A stretch of DNA of 64,000 bases from the NCBI GenBank assembly GCA_900169235.1, contig FWCC01000040.1, positions 62,001-126,000 on the forward strand, read 5' to 3'. Shown piece after piece: positions 50,001-62,065 of this stretch. The notes beneath the pieces were generated by a model. It was not told the DNA's origin, did no database searches, and worked only from the letters and a program-made list of their open reading frames with translations. The translations under genes were made by a program, and so were the position numbers. The stretch is from Zarea fungicola. Taxonomy: Eukaryota > Ascomycota > Sordariomycetes > Hypocreales > Cordycipitaceae. The number at the start of each line of letters is the position of its first letter. The stretch's first letter is position 1.

Positions 50001-50725
50001 ACTACCAATAACTCTCCCTGTGCCTCTTCAAAACGCCAAACAAGCCCACTGTGAAGATTTTACTTTACCCTTCGACCTGAGAAACGCTTAGAAGAGAAAA
50101 AGAATACATATTTGAAAATAGAATGGACATTCGCATCTAGAGAAGATATACAAAGGTAATACAAAACCACATTTAAGGGATTGGCCATTTCTCGATTCAA
50201 GAAGAAGTAGATAAATAAAAATGATGTGTGTAAAAGATGGATAAAGGAAAATCTCAAAATACAAAAAAAAAAAAAAAGCTCCACAAACGCCTGTGCTTAT
50301 CGGCTGTATAATTCCGTAAACATTTCTTTGAAACAAAGGAAAAAGAAAAAACTTTGGTAAACAGGTTCATGATATAAAACGTGCCAGTCCACCAAAGGAG
50401 GCTTCACGTATGGCTTTGATGTTTTCCAACGTATACAGAGTGATATGAAGCGGTCGGCTCCGACACCAGAATAAGAAGAAGGTAAAAGAAAAAAAAAGTG
50501 TCATGTCTGAATGCCATTCATTGAGGATTTCCCAAGAGTGCGTGCATCTCCCATGTCTCATCATCGTTGACTTGGATTTGCCAAGTCTTAGAGCTGCACA
50601 ATGGGGAGTTTTGTACAAGCAAGAAGCTGCAAGATGTGCGGCCGCGCTGCCAAGGTGGCATCATATTAACGCGTCAGCTACGATCAGAGCAGTCCGCCAT
50701 GCAAAGGAGCATGACGGACAGTGTG
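49203..50725. other. Convergent 3' spacer
   Basis: About 1.5 kb between the ends of the disordered-protein gene (plus) and the HAL5-like kinase (minus). It is AT-rich and holds a four-base tandem repeat and an A run near 50,263-50,277. No coding feature recognised. Confidence 0.5.
49968..50001. repeat. AATA microsatellite
   Basis: About eight uninterrupted AATA units in the convergent spacer. A simple sequence repeat. Confidence 0.9.
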
Positions 50726-52294
50726 TTAGAGACCCTCTTCTCCAGCCTTGCAAAGTTTTACGTCGCGCACCCACTCGGATCGGAGGACCTGCGCAGCTGT
50801 CAGGCGTCTAGTGGGGTGGGGATCGAGTACCGAGTAGATGACATTGCGACAGCGAGCCTGCAAACAAATTAGCACAGATCTATGCCGAATAATCACCCGA
50901 TTATTTGTACTTACTCTGTGCAGAGCTTCAATAGGCGCATAGCCATCTTCATCGCGACGTCCCTCCAGGTAGCGAGCGTAAAATTCGTCCTCCTCCTTCT
51001 TAGCAACGCGCCATAGATGACGCCCAGTGCGCATGGCCATGTAGATGACTCCGCAACCCCAGACGTCAACAGCACGGGCATCGAATTCCTTGTCGGTGTA
51101 TTCTTCAGGGGCAATATAGGGGGCGGAACCGCAAAGACCAGAGACCATGTGAGCATCGGTCTCCCAGGCCATGCGGAAGCACTCGCCGTTGCCAAAATCG
51201 GTGATCTTGAGCGCACCACGTGTTGTGAGAAGCAGATTTTCAGGCTTGAGGTCGCGGTGAGCAACGCCCATTTCGTGAAGATATTCAACGCCTCTCATCA
51301 TTTGCTTGAAAAAGCAATCGGCCTCTTGGACTTCCAGCTTACCACTGGATAGGATGAGGGTGTACAGGTCGCCGCCAGGGCAAAATTCCATGACTTCGCA
51401 ATAGTCGCCTTTGGCATCCTTAAGCAGGTCAAGAGTGTGAATAACGTTGGGATGGCGAAGAGAAGAGGAAATGCAGAATTCAGCAGTGAGTCGCTTGCTG
51501 TACTTCTTCTCCGTCTCGTCAGGGCGACGACGGAATTCCTTGACAGCGAAGAGCTTTTCGGTAGCTCCAAGCTTCTTGTGGGAAATGCGGACAATGCCAA
51601 AGGCACCACGGCCCACGATTTCCTGGCACTTGCCGTATTTTTCAACCAGGGTGGACGAATTGTTGGCACCGAGTTTCTGGCCATTGACAGCAGCATCTTC
51701 CCTTTCCTGGCGGAGAGAGTCGACCCAGTTTGAAACAAGGGAAAGATCGTGATCAGGCGTGGGCTCATGCTTTTTACCGATGAGACTACGCCACATATCA
51801 GATAGCTTCTCTTGGCGGCGACTTGACTTGAGATAGTGCTCATGGGCGCCCTGGACGTCAGGATTGGGCAGGAAGCGAGAGCTGCCTTCTTTGGGCGCAG
51901 GGAGTTTAGCCTGGGTTTGAGTGGTCTTGTCCTTGTCAGTCGGCTTCTCGGTCGGTGCATCCTTCCCATTTGGAGTCTTGGGAGCTGCAGAGCTGTTCAC
52001 AGAGGATCCGCGAGGGCGACTAGGCAGCTCGCCGTTGCCGTTGCCGATGCCGTTGGCAGTCCCGTTGGCAGCGAGGCTAGGTGTAGTGGCACGAGACGAC
52101 TCCTTGGAGGAGAACATGCGAGTGAGGCGGCCTTTGACTGACGACTTTTCGGTTGTCTTGCCGTACTCGCTGCTGGCGGGGGAAATACCGTCCGCATCTT
52201 GGGGACGAAGGCCAGGCGACCTCTTTACGCCGTCAGAAGACTTAATGGACGAGGGTTTGGAGCTCGGAGCAGAGCTGGGTTTTGAATCGGGCAT
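50726..52294 (-). CDS. HAL5/NPR1-type serine/threonine protein kinase
   Basis: A fungal-specific kinase of 503 residues. Exons on the minus strand are 50915-52294 and 50726-50857. Residues 1-215 are Ser/Pro-rich and disordered. The kinase domain follows with the P-loop GRGAFGIV (about 228-235), lysine in FAVKEF (about 252), catalytic HRDLKPEN (347-354), DFGNGE (366-371) and a short activation segment with GSAPYIAPEE. The DFG-N-GE form and the CGSAPY segment are typical of the HAL4/HAL5/NPR group that controls ion and nutrient transporters at the plasma membrane. I chose the ATG at 52,294 (MPDSKPSS); an in-frame ATG at 52,336 exists. It lies in a minus-strand position opposite a long GTAC-rich upstream region. 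Confidence 0.93.
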   Translation of the reverse strand: MPDSKPSSAPSSKPSSIKSSDGVKRSPGLRPQDADGISPASSEYGKTTEKSSVKGRLTRMFSSKESSRATTPSLAANGTANGIGNGNGELPSRPRGSSVNSSAAPKTPNGKDAPTEKPTDKDKTTQTQAKLPAPKEGSSRFLPNPDVQGAHEHYLKSSRRQEKLSDMWRSLIGKKHEPTPDHDLSLVSNWVDSLRQEREDAAVNGQKLGANNSSTLVEKYGKCQEIVGRGAFGIVRISHKKLGATEKLFAVKEFRRRPDETEKKYSKRLTAEFCISSSLRHPNVIHTLDLLKDAKGDYCEVMEFCPGGDLYTLILSSGKLEVQEADCFFKQMMRGVEYLHEMGVAHRDLKPENLLLTTRGALKITDFGNGECFRMAWETDAHMVSGLCGSAPYIAPEEYTDKEFDARAVDVWGCGVIYMAMRTGRHLWRVAKKEEDEFYARYLEGRRDEDGYAPIEALHRVSTNNRVIIRHRSVLICLQARCRNVIYSVLDPHPTRRLTAAQVLRSEWVRDVKLCKAGEEGL

Positions 52295-55200
52295 TTTCGA
52301 CTCGAGGACAAGGTGTTGGTTGGTAGACGTGAGCATGAACGAGGTTGAATTTCAAATATTGCCTCTGGAGTTTCAGAAAGTCGCTAGCAGACGAGGCACG
52401 CTGAATGCGGGTGTTTGCAGGGCAATTAACTATGAGGAGCGTCGCTTGAGTCTGAGGGTGTGTCGAGGCAGAGCAAGACACGAACAAAGATGTGGCGCGA
52501 GTAGGTCGAGAGATGAGGAGCGCAAAAGAGCGCAAAGGCGAGGAGGACGCCGTAGCGGCGTATTAAGACTCCTGGACGAACAAAACAAGTGCGCGTTTGA
52601 CTGTCGCCACAGGAATAGCTGGGAATGGTCAGGAGACGAAGGCAGCCCGTCGACGAAGAGCGCAAGGTATAGAGAGCGTAAAGCGTAAAGCGTAAAGAGT
52701 AGGCGGGAAGGATGTGGTTGTAGATCGGTTTACAAGGGTGCGGTGGGATGGGTGGAAAGAGAAAAGACGAAGAGTAGAATACAGATGAGCGAGTTGGGAA
52801 GATGTTAAAAGGGAAAAAGGAGGATAATTAAAGTCCTTGGAGGCGCACCCCAGGAGATGACGAGAAAACAGAGGAAAAAGCCTCCAATGTGAAATAAAAG
52901 TAACTTAGTTATTGAGAGTTTGGCAGAGAGCGGGCTCCTGGGGATGGGATATGGAAGGAGCAGCGGGCGGCGGTGCAGGTAATTATTAAGAGAAGCCACC
53001 CCAGCAGTTGGTGGTACTGGTGGAGGCGGGCGGGTGGGCAGGCGAGGGGAAGAATCTACTGGTACCAGTGAGTACTTTTCTAACTAAAACAGTGGCAGGG
53101 CTGCTGCACTTTGCAAGCAGAGTCAGAATCACTGGCTGGTAGTGTGTGTGTGTGGGCAACAAAGGACACTAACTGGATTGTTCCTAGGGGCGGAAAAAAT
53201 GAGAAAAGAGGGCGAGGGTTCACAAAAACAATTTCTGGGGCCCAGACGTGGCCGACTGGAGCGCTGGAAGAGGCAAAGTACAGTCAGTACTGGTAGTTAC
53301 GGTACAGTGTGGTAACTGATGGGCCAACTGCTCAAGTACTAATAAGGTACTAAGGTAGGTACACCAGTACGGAGTACCTAGAGGCTGTAGAGTCGAGTAA
53401 GTACCAGGCTGGCTTTGGCGTGGCTGCGCTGTATTTCTGGAGTAATAGTGGGCAGATGCGACCTGCAAAAGGCTCCAGAGCCATGGCTGGGGGGCCTGCG
53501 CCGCTAGGTAAGCCAAAGCCAGCCAGTCGCAGTTGGGACAAAGTGCTACTAAGCTTTTTAGTGGCGCCTCTTTTAGTGTTTTTTTTTTTTTTTTTCTCCT
53601 GGCTCTCTCTCTTGTTTACAGTGAGCATTGGGGCAATGATACGTACAAAAGTACACTAGCATCCGCTACAGGGAAGTCCTACAGATTCCCATACATGGTA
53701 ACAGGTATCCCGAGCTAGAGGTTATAGTGGAGAGTTCTCCCCGAGAAAAGCACGGAGCATTGCGGGATGCCTGAAAGGATGCACCAATTTTGCCGTTTCG
53801 AGATGGGATGCGCAGCCCTGGCTGGATACCTAATAGTGCCCTAATCTGGGAAGGCCTTGGAATTTAAAATGACGGGCACAGCACCGTAATTACATAAATA
53901 CATTCTTGTCCAGGACCGAGGCTCATAGGAGTCTGTGACCGTGCTCTGGTATAAAGTTGGCTACCTACTACGTTAATACTACGTACCTTATTAGTGGCAG
54001 AATTGAGACTGGTGATATTCATTGCCTACTGCCACTGCCAATCACCATGCATTACCTCTAGTTACCACCGACCTCAATTGATTGGGCACAATCCACTGAT
54101 GCTCTAGATGTTACCGCCTGCTCTGTTCCTCTCTTCGTCGTCGCTCAGACCCCCAAACAACCAGCGTGGACCATGTGGCCTCAAAGACACGTAATCGCAC
54201 TGTTGCACCCAATTCGCCCATCTCCATTTCACTTACAATTTACTGCATGTCTTGTGTGTTTATGTGTCTGCGACCGCCCCTGGAATGAGAACGCTCTCGA
54301 CTTGATCAATGGATGCCAAGACCTTGGCCGAGGCAACATAATCGGAACATGGTCTACGAGAAGCCATAGTTGTTGCGTCGAGACCGCCATTGTGAACTTC
54401 CCATGTAGTACTGGAATGGTGAGCCATAGGAACCAGAGACAAGGGACGAGATTGCGACGTATCAGATCGCTTTCGGCCGAAGCGAGCTGAGATAGAAGAT
54501 CATAGAGTTGCATTCACGCGACTCTTCCCGCCTGGCGCCTATAGTTAATCAGATTTACATCTGACAAGCCAGCAGTGACTGCGATTTCTGTCCACAGCCA
54601 AAAACGAACTGCATACCTTGTCATCTCATCACTCCTACACACAAAACCTAGGCGCGCCATGGAGAGATCTTGCATTGCGCTATAATAGCTCGATTCTACT
54701 AGCTTGTACTGAGACACTGTACAAGCCTAAAATATACCAAAGACAGAAAACACGGCCTCTCAACACATTGGCCCTGTGCGACAATGTTACAGTTATTAAT
54801 AGCAAGACTGTCTTGCCTTCTCTATGTCTTGAAGGAATATCTGGCATGGTTGGTAAACCACGCTAATAAACGTTCTAGACTTGAATCAACTGGTGCAGAA
54901 CCCCGATCTCGCAGTATGTACGGATACTCCGTACCTGTTTCTTCTATACTGTCTTACATGGGATTACAGCCAAAGAATGGTTAAGAGTCACGGTCCCGTA
55001 CACCCGGTTCGTTCTAACACAATGACCACAAGTCCCTCCCCCTCTTCCACGGCAGCCGTCCAGCCCTGTACCGGCGAGTCTCGGCTCAAGAATTTCCCGC
55101 CAGATACAACAAGACAGGCCAGGGCCGAACTAAGACTGTACCGTGCGAAATGGTGCAAAACGGGTTTAGACCCCGTTAGCATGCTCTGGTCAGAGATGCA

Positions 55201-56961
55201 AACCAACAGTGCCACAGACACCTATTTCTGGCACTGTGGTTCCGTTTGATTTTTGACAAATCAGCATCACTATGTGCCTTGCCCCCTCTCTCAGATAGTA
55301 GGAGGAGGCTAAGGAGTACTCTGTTGTTTGAGTATCTAAAAGATTAGAAAGTGCACAAAGGACGCAGGGCTGGGCGGCGCTTGCGCATGGTACTAGTATG
55401 CTCGCCGACGTCACTGCGCGGGGCTTGCGGCATATTCGTGAAGGCACAAAGCAGAAACTGTAACCTTTCATTTTACTCGACCCGTATTAAATATTCTTGG
55501 CATTCTGCAACCTCCAGACGGCTACAGATTAGATCCGCCAGCTGCCCCTCATAGCATCTACACCGATTTTTGGTTCCCCGAGTTCAAGATCCAGCTCCCA
55601 ATTGTTTACTTCTCCCTCTTTGAAAGCTCAAGTTTAGGCCGCGCAGTGTAAGCCGTTCCGTCAAGTACACGAACCATGAAGCTGACAGCGGAAACGGACC
55701 CGTACCTACCCGCCCCAAGCAGACTAGACTAGTTCTGCTGTGCAGGGTAAAGGCGGTGGATGTCAGATGGACCTACAGCCAAAATGGAGCTATCTAACTT
55801 GAAGGCGGACCCGTTGAACCACTTGCTGTTTGGAATTACTTTGTCAGCCTTTGTCAGGACTGCAAACATTACACACGAAGCTGGCACGCAGTATTTTAGG
55901 AAAACGGTGTTTTAGCTTGGCTGTTAACAGCAGATTGGGAACTGGAGCTGGCCAGCCACTACTGTGATCGCGAAAGCACACGCCGTTGGGTGTATTTGGG
56001 AACGATCTTGACCGCCACTCGTGATGGCTGATGATCTACTGCCAGCACCACGAGCCCCCAAAACCGGTTATATGAAACTTTCCATTTTCTCATTGCTGTC
56101 GGTCTGATGACATTAAAACTGACTGAAAACATCAGCGTCGATCAACACTGGCTCGTCATGCCGCCTGCCCTGGTGGTTTGCCCATGACTCTGAAGGTTAT
56201 TGGCGAGCCAGTACTCGGAGCTCGCATTTATTACCATGCGTAGCTCAATGATCTGTACTCCATAAATAATGAAGTATATAGTGACGGTTGGCAAATTGGA
56301 TTTCTCTGATTGCCTAGTTACTACCTTTACTCCATTACAGCGTAGGACTCGACCAGAAACCCGCTCCCTTCCCTAGTTATTAGTCCCCTGATCCTTCTGC
56401 TCCAAGATGAAAACCTAGTTAGCTAGCCTGACCCTGGCTACTCCAACCCTGCAAACAAGACCCTCCGACACTACGCCGCTGGAGCCAGCCCGCATCGGTT
56501 GTCTCTGCCGTCTTGGCTCCAATACAGCTTCGACGCCACCCACCTGGTGGCCTTTTTGCCTGTCCCCATGTTCCTCGGCAACTGCGCTTTTCAGTGCCTT
56601 GCGGCAGTGAGCGGGGGCGCGAACTCATTCCCTGCCCGCATGCCATCCATTTAGGCTTTGAAGTCAAATGATTGCAACAAGAACCCTGTTGAAAGGAAGA
56701 TGGCCAAGACGAGCGAGGCTGATTCTCATCCATCATCAGTTTGCCTCGTGTCTTGGATTGCTGCGTGGCGTATTATACATATGGGTTTCTGGCCTGTGTC
56801 ACTGGCGAATGCCGTTTGTAGTTTTGGAAATTCGAGTGTGGCGGGCAAATCGCGACGTAGGTCAGGCAAATGCTGTGCTGTTTTTGTCCATCGAATTTAT
56901 AACCATTGCTACTAGTTATAATATGTATTGACCGTAGCCATGTAAGCTTGTTTATTATTAG
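52295..56961. other. Gene-poor region upstream of the HAL5-like kinase
   Basis: About 4.7 kb without a recognised gene. The first kilobase is the purine-rich (on plus) leader and promoter of the kinase. Around 53,040-53,420 there are many GTAC-containing palindromes and a T run near 53,580. From 54,000 to 56,900 there are only short frames with no family features. Confidence 0.45.
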
Positions 56962-57249
56962 AATGTTCCACATAGTGCAAAACTCGTTGGAGAGACGATT
57001 TATGCGCAGGATTGTTACCCTGGCCCTCTTTGTTACGACGCCGGCTGTTCCCTCGGTTACGATGCACAATATGGTTCCTGCTGCACATTCAAGAAACCTT
57101 TTACCCTTCCTACCGCATTTGAGACACGCCGAGCGGCCGGTGTCTGCGTCACCATGCCGAGCGATGCGGGTGTAAGTGAGAGCACTAGCGCATACGGTGA
57201 CGATTGTGACGTAGCTGCTTGACGTGCCACCTTACAGGCAAGAAGCTAG
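56962..57249 (+). CDS. Candidate cysteine-rich small protein, 3' exons
   Basis: A 70-codon segment (56,962-57,171) follows an acceptor TTATTATTAG, ends at a GTAAGT donor, and is joined by a 66-nt intron with a GCTTGAC-like branch point to a final exon of three codons and TAG (57,238-57,249). The frame contains QDCYPGPLCYDAGC, then YGSCCTFKKPF and AAGVCV, giving six cysteines in C-C-C-CC-C order. Of 48 codons from the first cysteine, 37 end in C or T, as in real genes of this window. No start codon exists in the open frame, so a signal-peptide exon must lie upstream, but I could not find it. It could be a secreted effector-like or structural peptide, or a relic. No family recognised. Confidence 0.42.
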
Positions 57250-59603
57250 CAAGGAGGGCACAATATCAGAACAGAAACATTAGATGCACATCATTGCCAC
57301 ACCCCAACCGTCAAGTTTCAGGCGCTTGAATGAGGCCGATCTACTCCGTAGGCTATTTGCCTTTTGGGCACCGCTTGGCCGGATGTTGGCGCGTGGTGGC
57401 GGCATCGACGGAGGGTTATCCTTTTCTCTCATGGCCGCAATGTACAGTAAACTATGAAACTATGGGAAGAAAAAAGGAAAACCGTCTACAAAAATCGCGC
57501 AGAGGCAAAAATCAAGGCCAAAATTGCACCCCCCCAGGTCCTGCCCATCCTCCGCAACTCACCCCGCAAACGACACATAATCATGCTTTCGTTGAGGTAA
57601 AGGAAGAAGAAAAAACTACGTCACTTTTGACCGACTAAGGGAATCAAAGAAACCTCTTTTGTGTAGCGTCACAATCTTACCCAATATGTGGAGGGGTAAA
57701 ATTGTCCTTGTGCATCGGTTGCGTTCGGCCGACGGGCGTTCGGGGTCCGGGAGACAGAGAGCCGCATTACAAGGCAGGAGAAAACAAACCACTAACTACT
57801 CGAATGCCTTTTATTTAAAAGAGCGGCTCCGAAAACACTGACGCGCCACAGTGTTCCAACAGAGGTGAACCTTTTTCAGTGGCTTCTTACATGGTGAGAT
57901 AATATCTGCAAGCATTCAAACATACTTGTCATAAACACCCCATAGAGTTCAACACCGCCACTGTTTTTCAATGCTTCCTGGCACTGACTCCGTGGTGTTG
58001 TTGTTATGTGTTGCCAGGGTGAGGGTGAGCCTGACCTGGGCCAAGTGAAGTAAAATGCAAGAAAATGCAATAAAATATAAACTCGAGTGGCGTCCAAGGG
58101 CACAGTGTGAAACTCGAAACTGCGCCTCATCAACAAACCACAATAAAGCCCTTGCACTGCCCGCGTAGCCCAACATTGCCTTGTTATGCTTAAGGAAGAA
58201 TTTAAAATAATGATAAAATGCCAAGACTCAAACTGTGGAGAGGAGGACTTATTTCCGGGATGGTTCCCTCCCCCAACTCTTCCAAACGTAGCACCTTTTG
58301 ACTGCATCCATGGGTAGTTTTTGCGTTGAAATGTTCCAGTTCGACAATCTTGTGGATACACACCTTATAACAACCGAGATCAAACGCATCTCTACACATT
58401 TTCTGTTCTTCCTACATGTTTAAACTTGAACTGCATTTCGATTTGGGTGAACTTTTTGCGTATATACCGTATTGATATATCGATTTTTGTGACAAATACA
58501 AGGCTAGCCATGGCCACGATCGAGTAGTATCCACAGCCGGGAGGCCGCCCAAAAATGTAATCTCACGAATCTAGCCTTGTAGGATTTTGAGGGGTGGGGG
58601 GCCGAAATATGTATGTATGTCGCAGCCAAAGTTCACATACTGGTAAAACTATTAGCTGCAAGAAGAACCCTGTACGGTACTTGAAGGTACTTTGAAGTGG
58701 CTTCTTGATAACGAATACCACATGTTCCAGGCGGCTTGAGTCCGGTGGTTCTTGTGGAGGCCGAAAATGACAACACAGCAACTTCACTATGAGAGATATA
58801 ATATTCGATAAATTGGCAAAGCGCAAAAGTAGGTGAGTGACAAACAGGGTATCTAAAGCACAAAAACAATTTGCGCAAACAAATAAAAAGGCCACCATCA
58901 TCTCCCCTGCCTAGTTCTTCTCCTGGCACACAAGCCCCGACTTCCCGGGATGTTGTTCCCCCAGCCCTACCCGTGGCAGTTCCTCTCCTCCTCAATGGAC
59001 CATTGTTTTCTCGACTACATTCGTGACCCCGGCAAGAACCAAAACTTGTGCAAAGGGTGCATATCAAAGGGGAAACGAAAAAGGAAAACCCGCCCCCCTG
59101 AGCGACCCATAACAATCCCCGACACCCACCGACAATTCCTCTTTCACGTCCTCTTTCACGTCCTCTTTCTCCATGCCGTGTAACGTGATTACACAGCAGA
59201 AAGAGGCTTGTACTTCCCCTTTCTCTGACGCAATTCATGGCTCATCCCATCACCTCATTCATATCATACAACTTTTCTCCCGGAAGGACATTCCTTGCTA
59301 ATGTACATCCATGCGGTGCGACGCAACCGTGCAGGTGGCAGTAAGCCATATCGATAGGAGAAATCATCGGCCCGCGGGATATTTCGCGTGAAGCAACGGT
59401 ATTCCATCTTCCAGGCTGTACCTGTCACAAAAGTAACCGGTGCAAGTTCTTTCGCCCACTGCTCCATCATGTTCCATCACTGGTGGGTTGTCCGCAGTCT
59501 GCTGCTTTCGCTGTGCGACATGCGTGCTGCTTCCGTGCGTGTTGATTCGGCATGTTCCCTTGCACATGCCCAGTAACAAGGGTTGGTGTTTTGTTTTACA
59601 GAT
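57250..59603. other. Gene-poor 3' flank of the CaMKK-like gene
   Basis: About 2.3 kb with no recognised gene. Two long minus-strand open frames (57,876-58,361 and 58,633-59,238) have no family features. A small tandem duplication of TTCACGTCCTC lies near 59,140-59,172. Confidence 0.45.
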
Positions 59604-62065
59604 TCAGGAGTCTGCCGTCTTCCTTCCAGCCAACGCCTCAAATACTTGTCCTACCCGCTGGCTGACACCAGTCTTCAGTCCTACCCATTCCGATGTATCG
59701 TTTCCGGCAGTGTCTTTTTCAGAGTCACTCGGTTTATAGTCATCCATCCTGTCATCGGGTAGGCCCAGAGAATCGAGTCCAGCCTTGTTCAGTTCTATCG
59801 GTTCGGCGCTGTGTGGTGGATCTGCCAGGCCAACCCGAGCTACCAGCTTTGAGAGTTTCGTTGTTGAGGGAGACGAAAAGTGCTCATATATAGTTGCCTT
59901 TGTCTCCCGTACCTGTTCCTTCATAGCGGCAGGTGAGAACATGGTACCCTCAACAATATTCTCAAACGATTTGAAGTGATCCGTCTCCTTGACAAATTTG
60001 GTAAGATACATGATGGGCTTCGTCTTGGGGTTCTCATCCAGGCGGTCCTTGATGGCCTGCTCGTACGCCCGGTCGTAGATGTTGTAGTCGACGGCGCTCG
60101 GGGAGTCGGCCACAATGTCCTGCTTTTCTTCATCCAGATAAAATGAATGTTTGGAGCTGGTGCCGATGCCCAGGTAGAGCGGCTCCTGGTCACCTATGTC
60201 TCTGGCGTGGCCCTTGCCAGGGCTCTCACCATCTTCACCATTGTCATAGTCATCCTCGCTGATACGGGCTCGTTTGCTCAAAAACTCGCGCCGCTGTGCG
60301 AGGAGAGCTTCAATCTCTTCTGCGCGCGCCTTTTCCTCAGCCGGGTCAAAGGTACCTTGCTCAATCTCTTCAGTTGTTACTGTTGGAGTGGCCGCTCGTT
60401 TTTCCGAGAGAAGTGACTTGAACTTTGAAATGGCTTTGAGCACACAAAATAGGTTGTCAACCTTTCTAGTAAAAGCACGGTCAATTTCAAGCTCGTTGGG
60501 TGGCTCGACTTTGTGTGCACAGTTTTCTGCCTTGGAAAGAAGCCCGTCTGTGCCATTTTTTGTAATCCAAGGATGCTCCTATGGCCTAGTTAGAAAGAAA
60601 GGAGGGGATCCAGTGCAGGGTGCAGTATTACGTACGCGAAGCTCTTCCATTGTAATACGCTTCTCTGGATCTTTTTCGAGTAGCCTAGTCAGGACGTCGG
60701 CAAAGTTTGCATCTTCATCGTCCGGAATCTTGGGCTGCTCCGTCTGAATAGCCTCATACATATCCAGCACACTTGGACGATTAAAGGGAATCTTGCCGTA
60801 GCGGAAGCAGTACAAGCAAACACCCATGGACCAAATATCAGCAGCGGTTCCAGATACCTCACCATGAGCGTTGCACAGCTCAGGTGCCAGGAATGCGGGA
60901 GAGCCAGCGGACTTTTTAACCTTCATGCCGTCTGGCCGGTCAAACATTTCTGAAACGCCAAAGTCGACGATTTTCAGAGTGTCATCTTCTGAGACGAGGA
61001 GGTTGTCCGGTTTGATATCGCGGTGAATGATGGATTGCGAGTGTACTGGCAAGGTTAGCCACGGCCCATCATCTCGTAAAACCCACCCCCCTTCAACTTT
61101 AGACAAGAACGTACAGTATTCTATACCTAGAATGAGATCACGAAAGTAGTAACGACATGCATCGTCATTGTATGGATCGGCATGGTCGTCCAGCCCAACC
61201 TTCATGACGACGCCTTTTTTGCACATCTCGAGAACCATGTACAGGGAGTCTTCGTCAGGGTCGTCGAGGACCTCGATGAGTTCGACAAGGTTGGGATGGT
61301 GGAGCTTCTTCATGATGGCCACCTCTTCTCTAATGAGGTATAGAGCGTCATCCTTTTCACCTGGCTGCTCACCGCCAAGCTGTGGCGTCAGAACTTTACC
61401 ATGGCTACGCGTACGCAGAGGTAGACGCCCTGGACGACCTTTGGGCCCACGACGCAGGATTTGGGACTGCGCGCGCTTGCGCAGTCGAGATTTCGAAAAT
61501 TCCTTGATGGCCTGGATACTGTGAGTGGGTGCTCAGGAAGAATCTGAGAGTTCAGGATCATGTATACTTACAAACTCGGCCCCGAATTGATCCGTCGCGA
61601 GATGCACAGCACCATACGATCCACGGCCGACTTCCTCGATAATGGTATACTGGTTAATCTTGTGGTAGGTTCTACCATCGTCCTCGTCACTTGCATATTC
61701 AACCCGGGCATCCAAGGTTTCCTTTTTCAGTCAGCTCAACTGCCATCTACCCAAAAAGAACTCATTCAACCCCCGGGACGCGCACCTTTACTTCGTGGTG
61801 GGCGCTAGGCTGGCGCCTATGTTGCCTCATGGGGCTCTGGAAGCTCTGAAGTCCAGGAGGGTCCGAGCTGGGAAAGGTAATCCGTTAGAGGAATTGCAAA
61901 TGCCATCTTCCAGCCCACTCACGCAGTAGTTGCCAACGGTGGTCTCTCGGGAACCGTTAAAGAGGAACCCTCTTCCCCAGAGCCATAGTCAAGCGGCAGG
62001 GACGGTTCGCTCTGCGTGGCAATATTGGCCGGTAAGTCTAGGGTGACGATGGTTTCCTGGTCCAT
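59604..62065 (-). CDS. cmkC: CaMKK/SAK1-type upstream kinase
   Basis: A Ca2+/calmodulin-dependent kinase kinase-like protein, the fungal activator class for SNF1/AMPK and CaM kinases. Exons on the minus strand are 61923-62065, 61786-61867, 61572-61721, 61115-61511, 60636-61045 and 59604-60578, giving 718 residues with all joints in frame. Motifs are the P-loop GRGSYGAV, lysine in AIKEF, then an Arg/Pro-rich insert (RRGPKGRPGRLPLR) that is a hallmark of CaMKK, catalytic HRDIKPDN, DFGVSE and APELC. The C-terminal 325-residue exon is regulatory and mostly disordered. The start at 62,065 (MDQETIV) keeps phase with exon 2; homologs often start further out, so an upstream exon is possible. Confidence 0.9.

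Noticed and set aside
57876..58361. 161-codon minus-strand open frame
   Set aside because: Long by chance for the region, but no family features and no coding-like codon bias that I can see.
58633..59238. 201-codon minus-strand open frame
   Set aside because: Biased to Arg/Gly/Ser repeats (for example a GRERGRERG run) from low-complexity DNA, with no domain or splice context; likely the 3' flank of the CaMKK-like gene.
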